Shown here piece by piece: positions 34,224 to 42,989 of a stretch of DNA of 64,000 nt (its first letter is position 1; each line of letters begins with the position of its first letter). The translations under genes were made by a program, and so were the position numbers. The stretch is from Actinomadura sp. HBU206391 (GTDB taxonomy: Bacteria; Actinomycetota; Actinomycetes; Streptosporangiales; Streptosporangiaceae): NCBI RefSeq assembly GCF_014323665.1, contig NZ_JABVEB010000007.1, forward strand, positions 38,196-102,195, given 5' to 3'. The notes below the pieces were generated by a model. The model was not told where the DNA came from. It did not search any database and saw only the letters and a list, made by a program, of their open reading frames with translations.

Positions 34224-35588
34224 ATGTTGTCGGTGGCGTTCTGGTGTCTGGCGGTCTGCGCGGTCGCCGTCGGAGTCCTGCTGGTACGCCAGTGGCGGAT
34301 CACCGCCCGTCTGCGCAGACGGGTCGCCGTGCTGCAGGGCGCCGAGCGGGTACGTGACGAGGAGTTGCGGCACCTCGTCGCGGCTCGGCTGCCCGCCCTC
34401 GTCGAGTTCATCTACGACCGTCCGGTCGAGGTGCCCGGTCCCCTTCACGCTCAGCTGGCCGGAACGGCGTACGGCCAGAGCGTGCAGACGATCATCAACA
34501 GGTTCGCCGAGTCGGTCGAGCAGGCGAAGGCCCGCGCCGACCAGTCGGCCAAGGCGACGCTGAAAGCGGCGATGCGCACCGTCCAGAGCCTGGCCAACGA
34601 GCAGCAGCTGGCCATCTCGAACATGCAGGACAGGCACGACGACCCGAACGTGCTCGAGGACCTGCTGAAGATCGACCATATGAACGCCCAGCTCGGCCGG
34701 CGAGCGCAGGCCACCGCGGTTCTGTGCGGCTCGTGGCCGGGGCAGCAGCGTTCGGCGTCGCTCCTCACCGACGTGGTGCGCGGCGCGACCTCCCGGATCC
34801 GCGACTATCTGCGCATCCAGGTGCATTCGGAGGTGAACGTCGCGGTCGTCAGCCGGGTGGTCGAGCCGGTCGTCCTCGCCGTCGCGGAGTTGCTGGACAA
34901 CGGCGCGCGGCACTCGCAGCCGAACAGCTCCGTACAGGTCAACTTCCAGCAGACCCACAACGGCATCGCGATAGTGATCGACGACGCCGGCGTTGCCATG
35001 AACCCCGAGGAACTGGCGCAGGCGACCCGGTTGCTGTCCGGCCGCGAGTCCGTGGACATCAACCGGCTCGGCGACCCCCCGCAGGTCGGGTTCGGCGTCG
35101 TCGGCGTACTCGCCGCCCGGTACGGGTTCAGCGTGTCCGTCGACACCCGCTCTCCGTACGGGGGAGTGCGGGCCGTGGTCTTCCTGCCCACGGCACTGCT
35201 CACCGCCGTCAAGGACGAGCCCGAGCCGGTTTGGACCCCCGCGGCCGCGGCTCCGAGCCGCCCGGCGCTCGAAGATCCGTGGGCCGCCGGGCCGCGCGAC
35301 GTCCCCGAAGCCGCGGAACCGGGGCGGCCTGCCGAACCGACCGAACCGGCGGCGGCGCGGCCGGTGACCGCAGGAGGCCTGCCGAAGCGGCGCCGGACGA
35401 CCGCCGGCGACAGATCACGGGCCGCCCGCCCGGCGCGGCAAGAGGCCGCGGAGTATTCGGCACCGCCCCCCGGCTCTCAGAGCCGGACGCCACGAGAGAC
35501 CGCTGCCGGCATGGGCGCCTGGCAGCGCGGCACCCGCTCGGGCCGTGCCACCGTCGCACCCGACTCTGAAGGGAACCCCCCGGCATGA
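34224..35588 (+). CDS. cvnA: conservon sensor-like histidine kinase CvnA
   Basis: 454 residues. One N-terminal membrane helix (VAFWCLAVCAVAVGVLLV), a helical domain, then an HATPase_c domain with N-box VAELLDNGARHSQP and GFGVVGVLAARYGF. The usual phosphorylatable His box is not evident, in line with conservon sensors that act on their partner proteins rather than on a receiver. The C-terminal 110 residues are Pro/Ala/Arg-rich and disordered. ATG 34224 with GGAG upstream. First of five overlapping genes. Confidence 0.9.
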   Translation: MLSVAFWCLAVCAVAVGVLLVRQWRITARLRRRVAVLQGAERVRDEELRHLVAARLPALVEFIYDRPVEVPGPLHAQLAGTAYGQSVQTIINRFAESVEQAKARADQSAKATLKAAMRTVQSLANEQQLAISNMQDRHDDPNVLEDLLKIDHMNAQLGRRAQATAVLCGSWPGQQRSASLLTDVVRGATSRIRDYLRIQVHSEVNVAVVSRVVEPVVLAVAELLDNGARHSQPNSSVQVNFQQTHNGIAIVIDDAGVAMNPEELAQATRLLSGRESVDINRLGDPPQVGFGVVGVLAARYGFSVSVDTRSPYGGVRAVVFLPTALLTAVKDEPEPVWTPAAAAPSRPALEDPWAAGPRDVPEAAEPGRPAEPTEPAAARPVTAGGLPKRRRTTAGDRSRAARPARQEAAEYSAPPPGSQSRTPRETAAGMGAWQRGTRSGRATVAPDSEGNPPA

Positions 35589-35998
35589 ACGATGCCCTGT
35601 CCAACAAACTCGGGTGGATGCTCGACGACGCGCTGAGGATGCCGGAGACCCGGCACGCGGTCCTGCTCTCCGCCGACGGGCTGCTCATGGCCCACTCCGA
35701 GCGGATCAGCCGCGACGACGCCGAGCGGCACGCCGCCGGGATGGCCGGGCTGCAGTCGCTCGCCCGCAGCACGGCCGGGTTCTGCGGGGACCCGAACACC
35801 AGATGGCGCCAGACCGTGACCGAGTTCGACGGCGGCTACGTCTTCCTGGTCGCCGCGGGTACGGGCGCGTACCTGGCGGTCTCGGCCACCGAGAACGTGC
35901 ACATGGAGGCGGTGTCCTTCCGGCTGCACGAACTCGTGCAGCGTCTGGGCAAGGAACTCACCACGCCGCCGCGCCGGGACATCGGCAGACCCGCATGA
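35585..35998 (+). CDS. cvnB: roadblock/LC7 protein CvnB
   Basis: 137 residues. Roadblock/LC7 fold: LGWMLDDALRMPETRHAVLLSADGLLMAHS, then AAGMAGLQSLARSTAGFC and a strand pair ending LVAAGTGAYLAVSA. In bacteria such proteins act as regulators of Ras-like GTPases, here presumably CvnD. Overlaps cvnA and cvnC by four bases each. Confidence 0.95.
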   Translation: MNDALSNKLGWMLDDALRMPETRHAVLLSADGLLMAHSERISRDDAERHAAGMAGLQSLARSTAGFCGDPNTRWRQTVTEFDGGYVFLVAAGTGAYLAVSATENVHMEAVSFRLHELVQRLGKELTTPPRRDIGRPA

Positions 35999-36348
35999 CC
36001 CGCCGCCGGCACGAACGGGCCTTGGTACGGCCCCATGTGGTGACCGGCGGACGCGCCCACCCTACGCGCAACATCTTCGATCTCGTGACGCTGATGATCG
36101 TCGTCTACGACGACGCGCGCGATCTGAGCCCGGAGAAACGGCGGGTCATGGAGCTCTGCCGGGGCGGAGCCCTGTCGGTCGCCGAGATCGCGGCCCATCT
36201 GCGACTGCCCGTGAGCGTGACCAAGGTCCTGCTCTCGGACCTCGTGGACAGCGGGCATATCACGACCCGTGCCGGCGCGCCACAGGCCGAGGCCCCCGAC
36301 CACCAGCTCTTGCAGGAGGTCCTCGATGGACTCCGTGCTCGCCTCTGA
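35995..36348 (+). CDS. cvnC: DUF742 protein CvnC
   Basis: 117 residues. The DUF742 winged-helix-like protein reads VRPHVVTGGRAHPTRNIFDLVTLMI, LSPEKRRVMELCRGGALSVAEIAAHLRLPVSVTKVLLSDLVDSGHI. ATG overlaps the cvnB stop. The HTH-like C-terminus suggests either DNA binding or protein contact in the conservon complex; unproven. Confidence 0.93.
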   Translation: MTRRRHERALVRPHVVTGGRAHPTRNIFDLVTLMIVVYDDARDLSPEKRRVMELCRGGALSVAEIAAHLRLPVSVTKVLLSDLVDSGHITTRAGAPQAEAPDHQLLQEVLDGLRARL

Positions 36349-36925
36349 CGACCTCTACGTCCGCGAGACGGTGCGCACCACGGTGAAGCTCCTGATCGTG
36401 GGTCACTTCGCCGTCGGCAAGACCACCCTCGTCGGCACGCTGTCGGAGATCCGGCCACTGCGCACCGAGGAGACGATGACGCAGGCCGCCTCGTCGGTCG
36501 ACGACCCCGCCGGAGCGCCGGCCAAGAACACCACGACCGTCGCGATGGACTTCGGCCGCATGACCCTCAACGATCGGCTGGTGCTGTACCTGTTCGGGGC
36601 GCCCGGCCAGCGGCGCTTCACCCCGCTATGGCACGACCTCGCCCGTGGCGCGCTCGGCGCGCTGGTGCTCGCCGACACCCGCCGGCTCGAGCACTCCTTT
36701 GACGTGATGAGCCTTCTCGAGGAGAAGGGCATCCGTTACGCGGTCGCGGTCAACCAGTTCGACGGGGCGCCGAGCTTCCCCGAGGCGGAGGTGCGCGAAG
36801 CGCTCGACCTGCTACCCGAGACGCCCCTCGTCGTCTGCGACGCCCGCGAGCCGGTGTCATCGACCCGAGCGCTGATCGCCCTCGTGCAGTATCTGCTCGC
36901 CAGTACCGATCAGGAGAGCGCGTGA
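36326..36925 (+). CDS. cvnD: Ras-like GTPase CvnD
   Basis: 199 residues. P-loop GHFAVGKTTLV, switch I Thr region (KNTTTVAMDFG), switch II LFGAPGQRRFTPLW, and the base-recognition motif VNQFD in place of NKxD (Asn-Gln rather than Asn-Lys), as in other CvnD/MglA-like proteins. Starts within cvnC; ribosome site GCAGGAGG. Expected to switch between GDP and GTP forms under control of CvnB. Confidence 0.94.
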   Translation: MDSVLASDDLYVRETVRTTVKLLIVGHFAVGKTTLVGTLSEIRPLRTEETMTQAASSVDDPAGAPAKNTTTVAMDFGRMTLNDRLVLYLFGAPGQRRFTPLWHDLARGALGALVLADTRRLEHSFDVMSLLEEKGIRYAVAVNQFDGAPSFPEAEVREALDLLPETPLVVCDAREPVSSTRALIALVQYLLASTDQESA

Positions 36926-38427
36926 CCTCGCATTCCGCGGATCCCAGTCCCGCACCGCCGCCCGGCTGCCCGGCCCACACCGGCCGTTCGGCCGACTCCG
37001 GCCGGTCGGCCCACCCCGGCCGGGTGCCGCTGCACGGCCCGGAGTTCGCCGCGGACCCTGGCCGGGTGTACGCGCACCTGCGCGGGTGGGGGCCGGTAGC
37101 GCCGGTCGAGCTGGCCCCGGGCGTCCCCGCGACGCTCGTCGTCGGTTACGACACCGCGCTCGAGGTGCTCCGCGACCCGGCCACGTTCGCCAAGGACGCC
37201 CGTGAGTGGCAGAAGGGCATTCCCGCGGACTGCCCGGTGCTGCCGCTGATGATGTACCGCCCGAACTGCCGTAACACCGACGGCGAGGTCCACGCCCGGC
37301 TGCGCGCCGCGGTCACCGACAGCCTGGCGCGGGTCGACCTGAACGCGCTGCGCGACCACGTCGAGCGCACCGCCGACAGGCTGATCAGGGGGTTTCGCGG
37401 GCGCGGGTCGGCCGACCTGGTCGGGCAGTACGCCAGAGCCCTGCCGCTGATGGTGTTCAACGAGCTCTTCGGCTGTCCGCCCGACATCGGCGACCGGCTG
37501 GTCGAGGGCATGAGCGGGATCTTCGACACGGTCAACGCCAAGAACGCCAACCAGGTGCTCCGGCAGGCCGTACTCGACCTGGTCACCCTCAAACGCAGGG
37601 AGCCCGGGGCGGACATGACGTCCTGGCTGATGTCGCATCCGGTGGGGCTGACCGACGAGGAGGTCATGCACCAGGTGCTGACCCTGCAGGGCGCCGGCAC
37701 CGAGCCCGAACAGAACCTGATCGCGAACGGGCTGCGCCTGCTGCTCTCCGACGACCGGTTCGCCGGCGATCTGTCCGGCGGCAGCCTGCCCGTCGAGGAC
37801 GCGCTGGAAGAGGTCCTGTGGACCGATCCGCCGCTGGCCAACTTCGCCATCACCTACCCCGTACGGGACGTCGACCTCGCCGGTGTCCGCCTGCAGAAGC
37901 ACCAGCCGGTGGTCATCAGCCTGGCCGGTGCCAACACCGATCCGTCGCTCTCCGCAGGCCAACGGGTCGGCAACCGGGCGCACCTGGCCTGGAGCGCCGG
38001 TCCGCACACCTGCCCGGCGCAGGGTCAGGCTCGTCTCATCGCCTCGGTCGCGATCGAGAAACTGCTCGACGCGTTGCCGGAGATGGAGCTGGCCGTCCCC
38101 GCCGACCGGCTGGTGTGGCGGCCGGGCCCCTTCCACCGGGCCCTCACCGAGCTGCCGGTGCGCTTTCCCCCCGTGTCCGTCCCCGAGCCCGCACGCGTAC
38201 CGGAGGCCGCACGCGTCCCGGAGCAGATTCGTGTGCCGGAGCAGGCACGCGTCCCGGATGCGCGGATGCCCGGATCCGATGATCGCCCATGGGCCGGCGG
38301 CGACGGCGTCCCGGTGCCGGCGGCGGTCCCGCCCGCCTCGGCGCCCGATCCGGCATTGCGCGGCTCCGCGAGCGACGAGCCGCGGGATCCGTGGAGCTCC
38401 CTGAAGAGGTGGTGGCACGGGGAGTGA
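36922..38427 (+). CDS. cvnE: conservon cytochrome P450 CvnE
   Basis: 501 residues. P450 fold with heme-thiolate Cys364 in WSAGPHTCPAQ (Trp replaces the usual Phe, Ala the Gly two after Cys). The I-helix region is GAGTEPEQ, and the K-helix ExxR motif is E297-V-L-W300, so its Arg is replaced by Trp. A C-terminal extension from about 415 holds repeats of RVPE(Q/A)A and ends in a Trp-rich DPWSSLKRWWHGE. Only some conservons carry this P450; in Streptomyces those regulate development and secondary metabolism. Substrate unknown, and a non-catalytic sensory role is possible. Confidence 0.92.
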   Translation: MTSHSADPSPAPPPGCPAHTGRSADSGRSAHPGRVPLHGPEFAADPGRVYAHLRGWGPVAPVELAPGVPATLVVGYDTALEVLRDPATFAKDAREWQKGIPADCPVLPLMMYRPNCRNTDGEVHARLRAAVTDSLARVDLNALRDHVERTADRLIRGFRGRGSADLVGQYARALPLMVFNELFGCPPDIGDRLVEGMSGIFDTVNAKNANQVLRQAVLDLVTLKRREPGADMTSWLMSHPVGLTDEEVMHQVLTLQGAGTEPEQNLIANGLRLLLSDDRFAGDLSGGSLPVEDALEEVLWTDPPLANFAITYPVRDVDLAGVRLQKHQPVVISLAGANTDPSLSAGQRVGNRAHLAWSAGPHTCPAQGQARLIASVAIEKLLDALPEMELAVPADRLVWRPGPFHRALTELPVRFPPVSVPEPARVPEAARVPEQIRVPEQARVPDARMPGSDDRPWAGGDGVPVPAAVPPASAPDPALRGSASDEPRDPWSSLKRWWHGE

Positions 38428-38464
38428 CCCATGGCGGCGACCGGCGGTGACGGCCCGGGCCGGT

Positions 38465-38484
38465 GCGTACGCCTCCGCGTACGC
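38465..38484. terminator. short hairpin after the conservon
   Basis: GCGTACGC-CTCC-GCGTACGC: two copies of an 8-bp self-complementary sequence form a stem with a 4-base loop. It lies exactly between cvnE (+) and the convergent small gene (-). Confidence 0.6.
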
Positions 38485-38736
38485 TCAAAAACTGATCTCT
38501 CGGCCGTGCGCCACGGGAAACAACCGCGCGGACACGATGAGGGAGAAGTTCACCAGCAGCGTGTGCGGTTCGTTGCTCCCCTGTTCGGCGAAGAGCACCC
38601 GGGCGACCACCCCGTCCTGCATCCATGACTTCAGCTCGTCCTCGGTGGGCGGCTCACCGTGCAGGAACAGCGTCCACTCGGTCGGCTGGCCGAGCACGCG
38701 CAGATGAAGCTCGGCCGTAGGCTTCGATTCGCTCAT
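38485..38736 (-). CDS. small hypothetical protein
   Basis: 83 residues, not recognised. Soluble alpha/beta pattern: AELHLRVLGQPTEWTLFLHGEPPTEDELKSWM then ARVLFAEQ and TLLVNFSLIVSARLF. The two hydrophobic strands at the end suggest a small folded domain rather than a membrane protein. Ribosome site GGGGAGCGGAACGCTG precedes ATG 38736. Stands alone, convergent with the conservon. Confidence 0.55.
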   Translation of the reverse strand: MSESKPTAELHLRVLGQPTEWTLFLHGEPPTEDELKSWMQDGVVARVLFAEQGSNEPHTLLVNFSLIVSARLFPVAHGREISF

Positions 38737-38917
38737 CAGCGTTCCGCTCCCCGTGGCTGAACGTATACGGCCCGCTACCTTCAGCCTACGACTCCTCCAC
38801 TCGGCTTCGTCCCTCGCGGCGCGCCGCCCCGCCGCGAGGACGACCGGAGCGGTCGCGCGGCGTGGGAGTCTTGGAGAGGGTACGGGCGAGTTTCGCCCGG
38901 GCTCGGGGAGGACACCT

Positions 38918-39214
38918 ATGAGCGGCAGCGCACCTCAGGTCTGGATCGCGGCGTCCAACGGCCGCGACATGATCCGCTCCGATGCGATCGTGATCGCATG
39001 CCTTGACGGAGGCGGCCGGGTGACCGCGCAACTCCGCGACGACGCAAGGGCGACCGTGACGCTGGTGGACGGTTCCGTCGGCGAGCACCCGCCGGCCGAT
39101 TTCCACCGTCAGCTGCTCCGGGCGGTGGCCGAACTGGCGGATTCCAGCGGCGCGCAGCTCGTACGTCCCGTCCGCGATGACCGTGGCTGGCACTGGGTCA
39201 CCGAACCGCTGTAG
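38918..39214 (+). CDS. small hypothetical protein
   Basis: 98 residues, not recognised. ATG 38918 has GGGGAGGA upstream. Pattern: VWIAASNGRDMIRSDAIVIACLDGGGRVTAQLRDDARATVTLVDG, a helix FHRQLLRAVAELADS, and the strand WHWVTEPL. Looks like a compact beta-rich domain. First of three small rightward genes with LapA and DksA-like proteins, spaced 30-130 bp. Confidence 0.65.
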   Translation: MSGSAPQVWIAASNGRDMIRSDAIVIACLDGGGRVTAQLRDDARATVTLVDGSVGEHPPADFHRQLLRAVAELADSSGAQLVRPVRDDRGWHWVTEPL

Positions 39215-39340
39215 GACGTGGCCTCTGGCGCCCCTGCCGAAAGCTGGTTAGCGACGGTGCGCGGGCGTATGGTCAAAGTGAGCCGGCAGCGACATCCTGC
39301 CTCGAGATGCCTGCCAGGCCGGCCCGTCGGAGGGCGATGC

Positions 39341-39676
39341 ATGTTCCTACTCCAACGAACCCGGGACAATCCCGACGATCAGGAGCCGACGGCTCGTGAC
39401 GTCCAGACGTTCACCGCGGCGCGGCGGATACCGCGGGGCCGGGTGGGCGTGGTGTGGATCAGCATCTGCGCGGCACCCGTCATGCTCGCCGGATTGATCA
39501 CCTTCATCGTGCAGAACACCGACAGCGTGAAGGTGTCCTTCCTGGGGCTCGGCGGCACACTGCCGCTGGCGATGGCTCTGTTCCTGGCCATGCTGAGCGG
39601 CACCGCCGTCACCTTGGCGATCGGCGCGGCGTTCGCCACCCGGCGACGTCACCTGGCCCGCAAGCACGCGGACTGA
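39341..39676 (+). CDS. LapA-family (DUF1049) membrane protein
   Basis: 111 residues. Two membrane helices (VWISICAAPVMLAGLITFIVQN and LPLAMALFLAMLSGTAVTLAIGAAF) with VKVSFLGLGG between, the LapA/DUF1049 pattern. A basic C-terminus (TRRRHLARKH) faces the cytoplasm. LapA proteins are linked to lipopolysaccharide assembly in proteobacteria; the actinobacterial role is unclear. ATG 39341 with GGAGGG upstream. Confidence 0.82.
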   Translation: MFLLQRTRDNPDDQEPTARDVQTFTAARRIPRGRVGVVWISICAAPVMLAGLITFIVQNTDSVKVSFLGLGGTLPLAMALFLAMLSGTAVTLAIGAAFATRRRHLARKHAD

Positions 39677-39709
39677 CCGGCCGGACCCCGTGAGCATGCC
39701 GGATCGGCG

Positions 39710-40069
39710 ATGACCGAGCGATCTCCGGACTCATCCTCGCTGGAGGAGCGGCTCGCGGCCGAGCGCGTGAGCGCGCTGCGCCGCATCGCGGCGCTGACCG
39801 GCGACTGGGACGGCATCGTCGAATCGTCGACCGGCGTCGGCGTGGACGACGAGCACGACCCCGAAGGCGCGACGCTCGCGTTCGAGAGGTCTCAGATCGA
39901 GGCCCAGCTCACCCGGGCTCACGAGCGGATCGCCGATCTGGACCAGGCTCTTGAGAAGCTTCGCGCGGGCACGTACGGCAACTGCGAGCGTTGTGGCGGT
40001 CCGATCGCCCCCGAGCGGCTGGCCGCCCGCCCCACCGCGAGAACCTGCATCGCCTGCGCCGCCCGGTAG
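39710..40069 (+). CDS. DksA/TraR-type zinc-finger protein
   Basis: 119 residues. Coiled-coil region with the acidic tip (VGVDDEHDPEGATLAFERSQIEAQL), then the zinc finger CERCGGPI...RLAARPTARTCIAC. This family binds RNA polymerase through its secondary channel. Small versions without the full DksA tip are common in actinobacteria, and their effect is unproven. Confidence 0.88.
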   Translation: MTERSPDSSSLEERLAAERVSALRRIAALTGDWDGIVESSTGVGVDDEHDPEGATLAFERSQIEAQLTRAHERIADLDQALEKLRAGTYGNCERCGGPIAPERLAARPTARTCIACAAR

Positions 40070-40292
40070 GCCGCCGGTCCGCCACCGGGACCTCCGGGAG
40101 CGGATCCGCGGGCCATGACCGACGGGAAGTCCGCGACGCCAGGCCGGCGGCAAAGGGAGAGGAGCGCGCAACGCGCCCCTCTCTCGTCCGTTGCGGGGAT
40201 CCACCGGCACCGGCCACTCGGCGGCGGGTCGTGTTCAGGGGCGCGGAGACACGGCGGGGCGCGCAGAGGCCTGGCAGATCGAGCGGCCACTC

Positions 40293-40314
40293 TTGACATC
40301 CTGTCATTACAGGA
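40293..40314 (+). promoter_or_regulatory. promoter -35 with embedded operator palindrome
   Basis: TTGACA at 40293-40298 is followed directly by TCCTGT-CATT-ACAGGA (40299-40314), a perfect 6-bp inverted repeat lying where the -35/-10 spacer would be. A repressor bound here would block the promoter of the sugar ABC operon, which starts 60 bp downstream. The other part of the 40070-40375 gap shows nothing of note. No regulator gene is adjacent. Confidence 0.6.
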
Positions 40315-40375
40315 CAACAGTTGCGTTCACGCCATCCATCGAGCCGACCCGCAACCACCGTCCCGAGGAACCCCC

Positions 40376-41404
40376 ATGGCCCGCATCCGTTATGTCTCAC
40401 CCGGGGTCGCCGCCGTCATCGCCGTCGTGGCGGTGGCCGCGGGGCTCACCACCGGAAAGGCCGCGTTCGGCGGCGATACCGAATCCGACGCCGGTGCCGC
40501 ACGCACCACCGGAACCAAGGTCGACGTGATCACGAAGGCGACCGACTCCGAGTTCTGGCAGTCGATGCTCGCCGGATCCAAGAAGGCCGGCGGTGATTTC
40601 GGGGTCCGGCTCGGCCTGTTCGGCCCGACGTCCGAGACCGACATCGACGGGCAGGTGAAGCTCGTCGAGAACTCCATCTCGCGCGGCGCGGACGCCATCG
40701 TGCTGGCCGCCAACTCCTCCACCGCCCTCAACGGGGTGGTGCAGCGCGCCAGGGCCGAAGGCATCAAGGTCGTCACCGTGGACAACGCGATCACCACGCA
40801 GTCCGAGGGATTCATCGGCACCGACAACATCAAGGCCGGGCAGCAGGCCGGCGAGCGCATGTGCAAGCTGATCAAGGAGAAGGACAAGGCGGACGGAAAG
40901 ATCGTCCACGAGAGCTCCGTCTCAGGTCAGCAGGTGCTGGTCGACCGGTTCACCGGGTTCAAGGAGGGGCTCGCCAAGGACTGCCCGAAGGCCGAGATCG
41001 TCCAGACCCTCGTCAACGACAACGACCTCAACAAGGCCGTCGGCCAGGTCGGCGACGTGCTGAGCAGCAGGCCCGACGTCGTGGGGATCTTCGCTGACAA
41101 CAACACCTCCGGCACCGGAGCGGCGCGCGCGATCAAGGAGAAGAACGCCGCCTCGCGCGTCGTCGCGGTCGCCTTCGACTCCGACCCCGCCGAGGTCGAG
41201 GGCGTTCGCACCGGAACGCTCAGCGCGATCATCGTGCAGAACCCGTTCTTCTTCGGCTACCAGGGTGTGGCCGAGGCGGTGATGGCGGTGCGCGGCAGCG
41301 CCCCGCCGGTGAACCTGGACCCCGGAGCGGTCGTCATCGACAAGTCGATGGTCGACAAGCCCGAGTTCGCGCAGCTGCTCGACCCGCCGAAGACGAAGGG
41401 CTGA
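40376..41404 (+). CDS. sugar ABC transporter substrate-binding protein (ribose type)
   Basis: 342 residues. N-terminal hydrophobic export segment (VAAVIAVVAVAAGLTTGKAAFG; no lipobox Cys seen). Periplasmic-binding-protein-like domain of the RbsB class: FWQSMLAGSKKAGGDFG, ADAIVLAANSSTALNGVV, GFIGTDNIKAGQQAGERMC, VVAVAFDSDPAEVEGVRTG. Expected to bind a monosaccharide or polyol and hand it to the permease two genes downstream. ATG 40376 with CGAGGA upstream. Confidence 0.92.
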   Translation: MARIRYVSPGVAAVIAVVAVAAGLTTGKAAFGGDTESDAGAARTTGTKVDVITKATDSEFWQSMLAGSKKAGGDFGVRLGLFGPTSETDIDGQVKLVENSISRGADAIVLAANSSTALNGVVQRARAEGIKVVTVDNAITTQSEGFIGTDNIKAGQQAGERMCKLIKEKDKADGKIVHESSVSGQQVLVDRFTGFKEGLAKDCPKAEIVQTLVNDNDLNKAVGQVGDVLSSRPDVVGIFADNNTSGTGAARAIKEKNAASRVVAVAFDSDPAEVEGVRTGTLSAIIVQNPFFFGYQGVAEAVMAVRGSAPPVNLDPGAVVIDKSMVDKPEFAQLLDPPKTKG

Positions 41405-41408
41405 GCCG

Positions 41409-42989
41409 ATGCCGACGTCCCAGACGGCGGCTCCGGACACCATGACGCCGGAGGTTCCGCCGGTGCTGACCCTCCACAAGATCAGCAAGCGGTACGGCGC
41501 GGTGCGGGCGCTCGACGGTGTCGATCTGGACCTCTATCCGGGGTCCGTGCACTGCCTCGCCGGTGAGAACGGCGCGGGCAAGTCCACCCTGATCAAGATC
41601 CTCACCGGCGCCGTACAGCGCGATGCCGGCGACTACGAGATCGAGGGCCGCCAGGTGCGGCGCAACGTCACTCCCGCCGAGTCCCGCTCCTCCGGGGTGG
41701 GCGTCGTCTACCAGGAGCTCAGCCTGCTGCCTCAGCTCACGGTGGTCGACAACCTGTGCATGGGCGCGTTCCCGTCGCGTGCCGGGATCGTCGACCGGCG
41801 GCGCCAGCGAGAGGCGGCCGCGGCGATGCTCGACCGGGTCGGACTCACCGGCCTCGACCTCGATCTGCCCGTGGCCGTGCTGCCCACGGCTACGCGGCAA
41901 CTGGTCGAGATCGCCCGGGTGCTGGCGGGCGGCGCCAAGGTCGTCGTCTTCGACGAACCGACCACGGCCCTGTCGGCCGAAGAGGCCGAGGCCCTGCTGA
42001 GCCGGATCTCCACGCTGCGGTCGGGCGGCGTGGCCGTCCTGTACGTCACCCACCGGCTGGAGGAGATCTTCGAGATCGGCGACACGGTCACGGTGCTACG
42101 CGACGGCGCCCACGTCGCCACCGGCCCGGTGGCGGAGTTCGACGAGGACTCGCTGATCGCGGCGATGGTCGGCCGGGAGATCTCCAACCTCTACCCGGGC
42201 CAGCGCAGCGAGGCCGGAGAAACGCGGCTGGAGGTACGCGGTCTGCGCCCGCCGGGCTTCCCGGAACCCGCCGACCTGTCCGTGCGCGCCGGTGAGATCG
42301 TCGGTCTCGCCGGGCTCCTCGGGTCGGGCCGGAGCGAACTGCTGCGCGCGGTGTTCGGTGCCGACCCGGTCAGCGGCGGCCAGGTGCTGGTGGACGGACG
42401 GCCCGTACCGGCCGGCTCGACCCGGGCGGCGTCGCGGCGCGGCATCGGGCTGCTGACCGAGGACCGCAAGGAGTCGGGGCTGCTGCCCCAGCTCAGCATC
42501 GAGGAGAACATCGCCATTGCCGGCTGGCGGACCGCCGGCTCCCGTGGCCTCGTGAACCGGGCCAGGTTGCGGCGGCACGTCGAGACCGCGGCGGACGGGC
42601 TGCGGCTGCGCTTCGGCGACTGGTCCGACCCGGTGTCGTCGCTGTCCGGCGGCAACCAGCAGAAGGTGCTGATCGCCCGGTGGCGGGCGCTCGACGCGAA
42701 GGTCCTGCTGCTCGACGAACCGACCAAGGGCGTGGACGTCGGCGCGAAGGCCGACATCTACCGGATCGTGGCCGACCTGGCCGCGGCCGGCCTCGCGATC
42801 GTCGTGGTCTCGTCCTACCTGCCCGAGTTGCTGGGCCTGTGCGACCGGGTGGTCGTGGTCAGGGAAAGACGCCTCGTCGCCGAGCTCACCGCCGCCGAGG
42901 CGACCGAAGAGGAGGTGCTCCGCCTGGCCAGCCCCAGCGGCGGCGCCGCGTCCGTACTCGATGATGTGAAACCAGTGGAGCACCGATGA
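41409..42989 (+). CDS. sugar ABC transporter ATP-binding protein (double ATPase)
   Basis: 526 residues with two ABC domains, as in RbsA/MglA. First domain: Walker A GENGAGKSTLIK, Q-loop YQELSLLPQL, Walker B VVVFDEPTTALS; its signature is degenerate (PTATRQ), normal for this family. Second domain: GLLGSGRSELLRA (degenerate Walker A), signature LSGGNQQK, LLLDEPTKGVDVGAK. Energises uptake with the adjacent binding protein and permease. Five bases after the binding protein gene. Confidence 0.95.
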   Translation: MPTSQTAAPDTMTPEVPPVLTLHKISKRYGAVRALDGVDLDLYPGSVHCLAGENGAGKSTLIKILTGAVQRDAGDYEIEGRQVRRNVTPAESRSSGVGVVYQELSLLPQLTVVDNLCMGAFPSRAGIVDRRRQREAAAAMLDRVGLTGLDLDLPVAVLPTATRQLVEIARVLAGGAKVVVFDEPTTALSAEEAEALLSRISTLRSGGVAVLYVTHRLEEIFEIGDTVTVLRDGAHVATGPVAEFDEDSLIAAMVGREISNLYPGQRSEAGETRLEVRGLRPPGFPEPADLSVRAGEIVGLAGLLGSGRSELLRAVFGADPVSGGQVLVDGRPVPAGSTRAASRRGIGLLTEDRKESGLLPQLSIEENIAIAGWRTAGSRGLVNRARLRRHVETAADGLRLRFGDWSDPVSSLSGGNQQKVLIARWRALDAKVLLLDEPTKGVDVGAKADIYRIVADLAAAGLAIVVVSSYLPELLGLCDRVVVVRERRLVAELTAAEATEEEVLRLASPSGGAASVLDDVKPVEHR

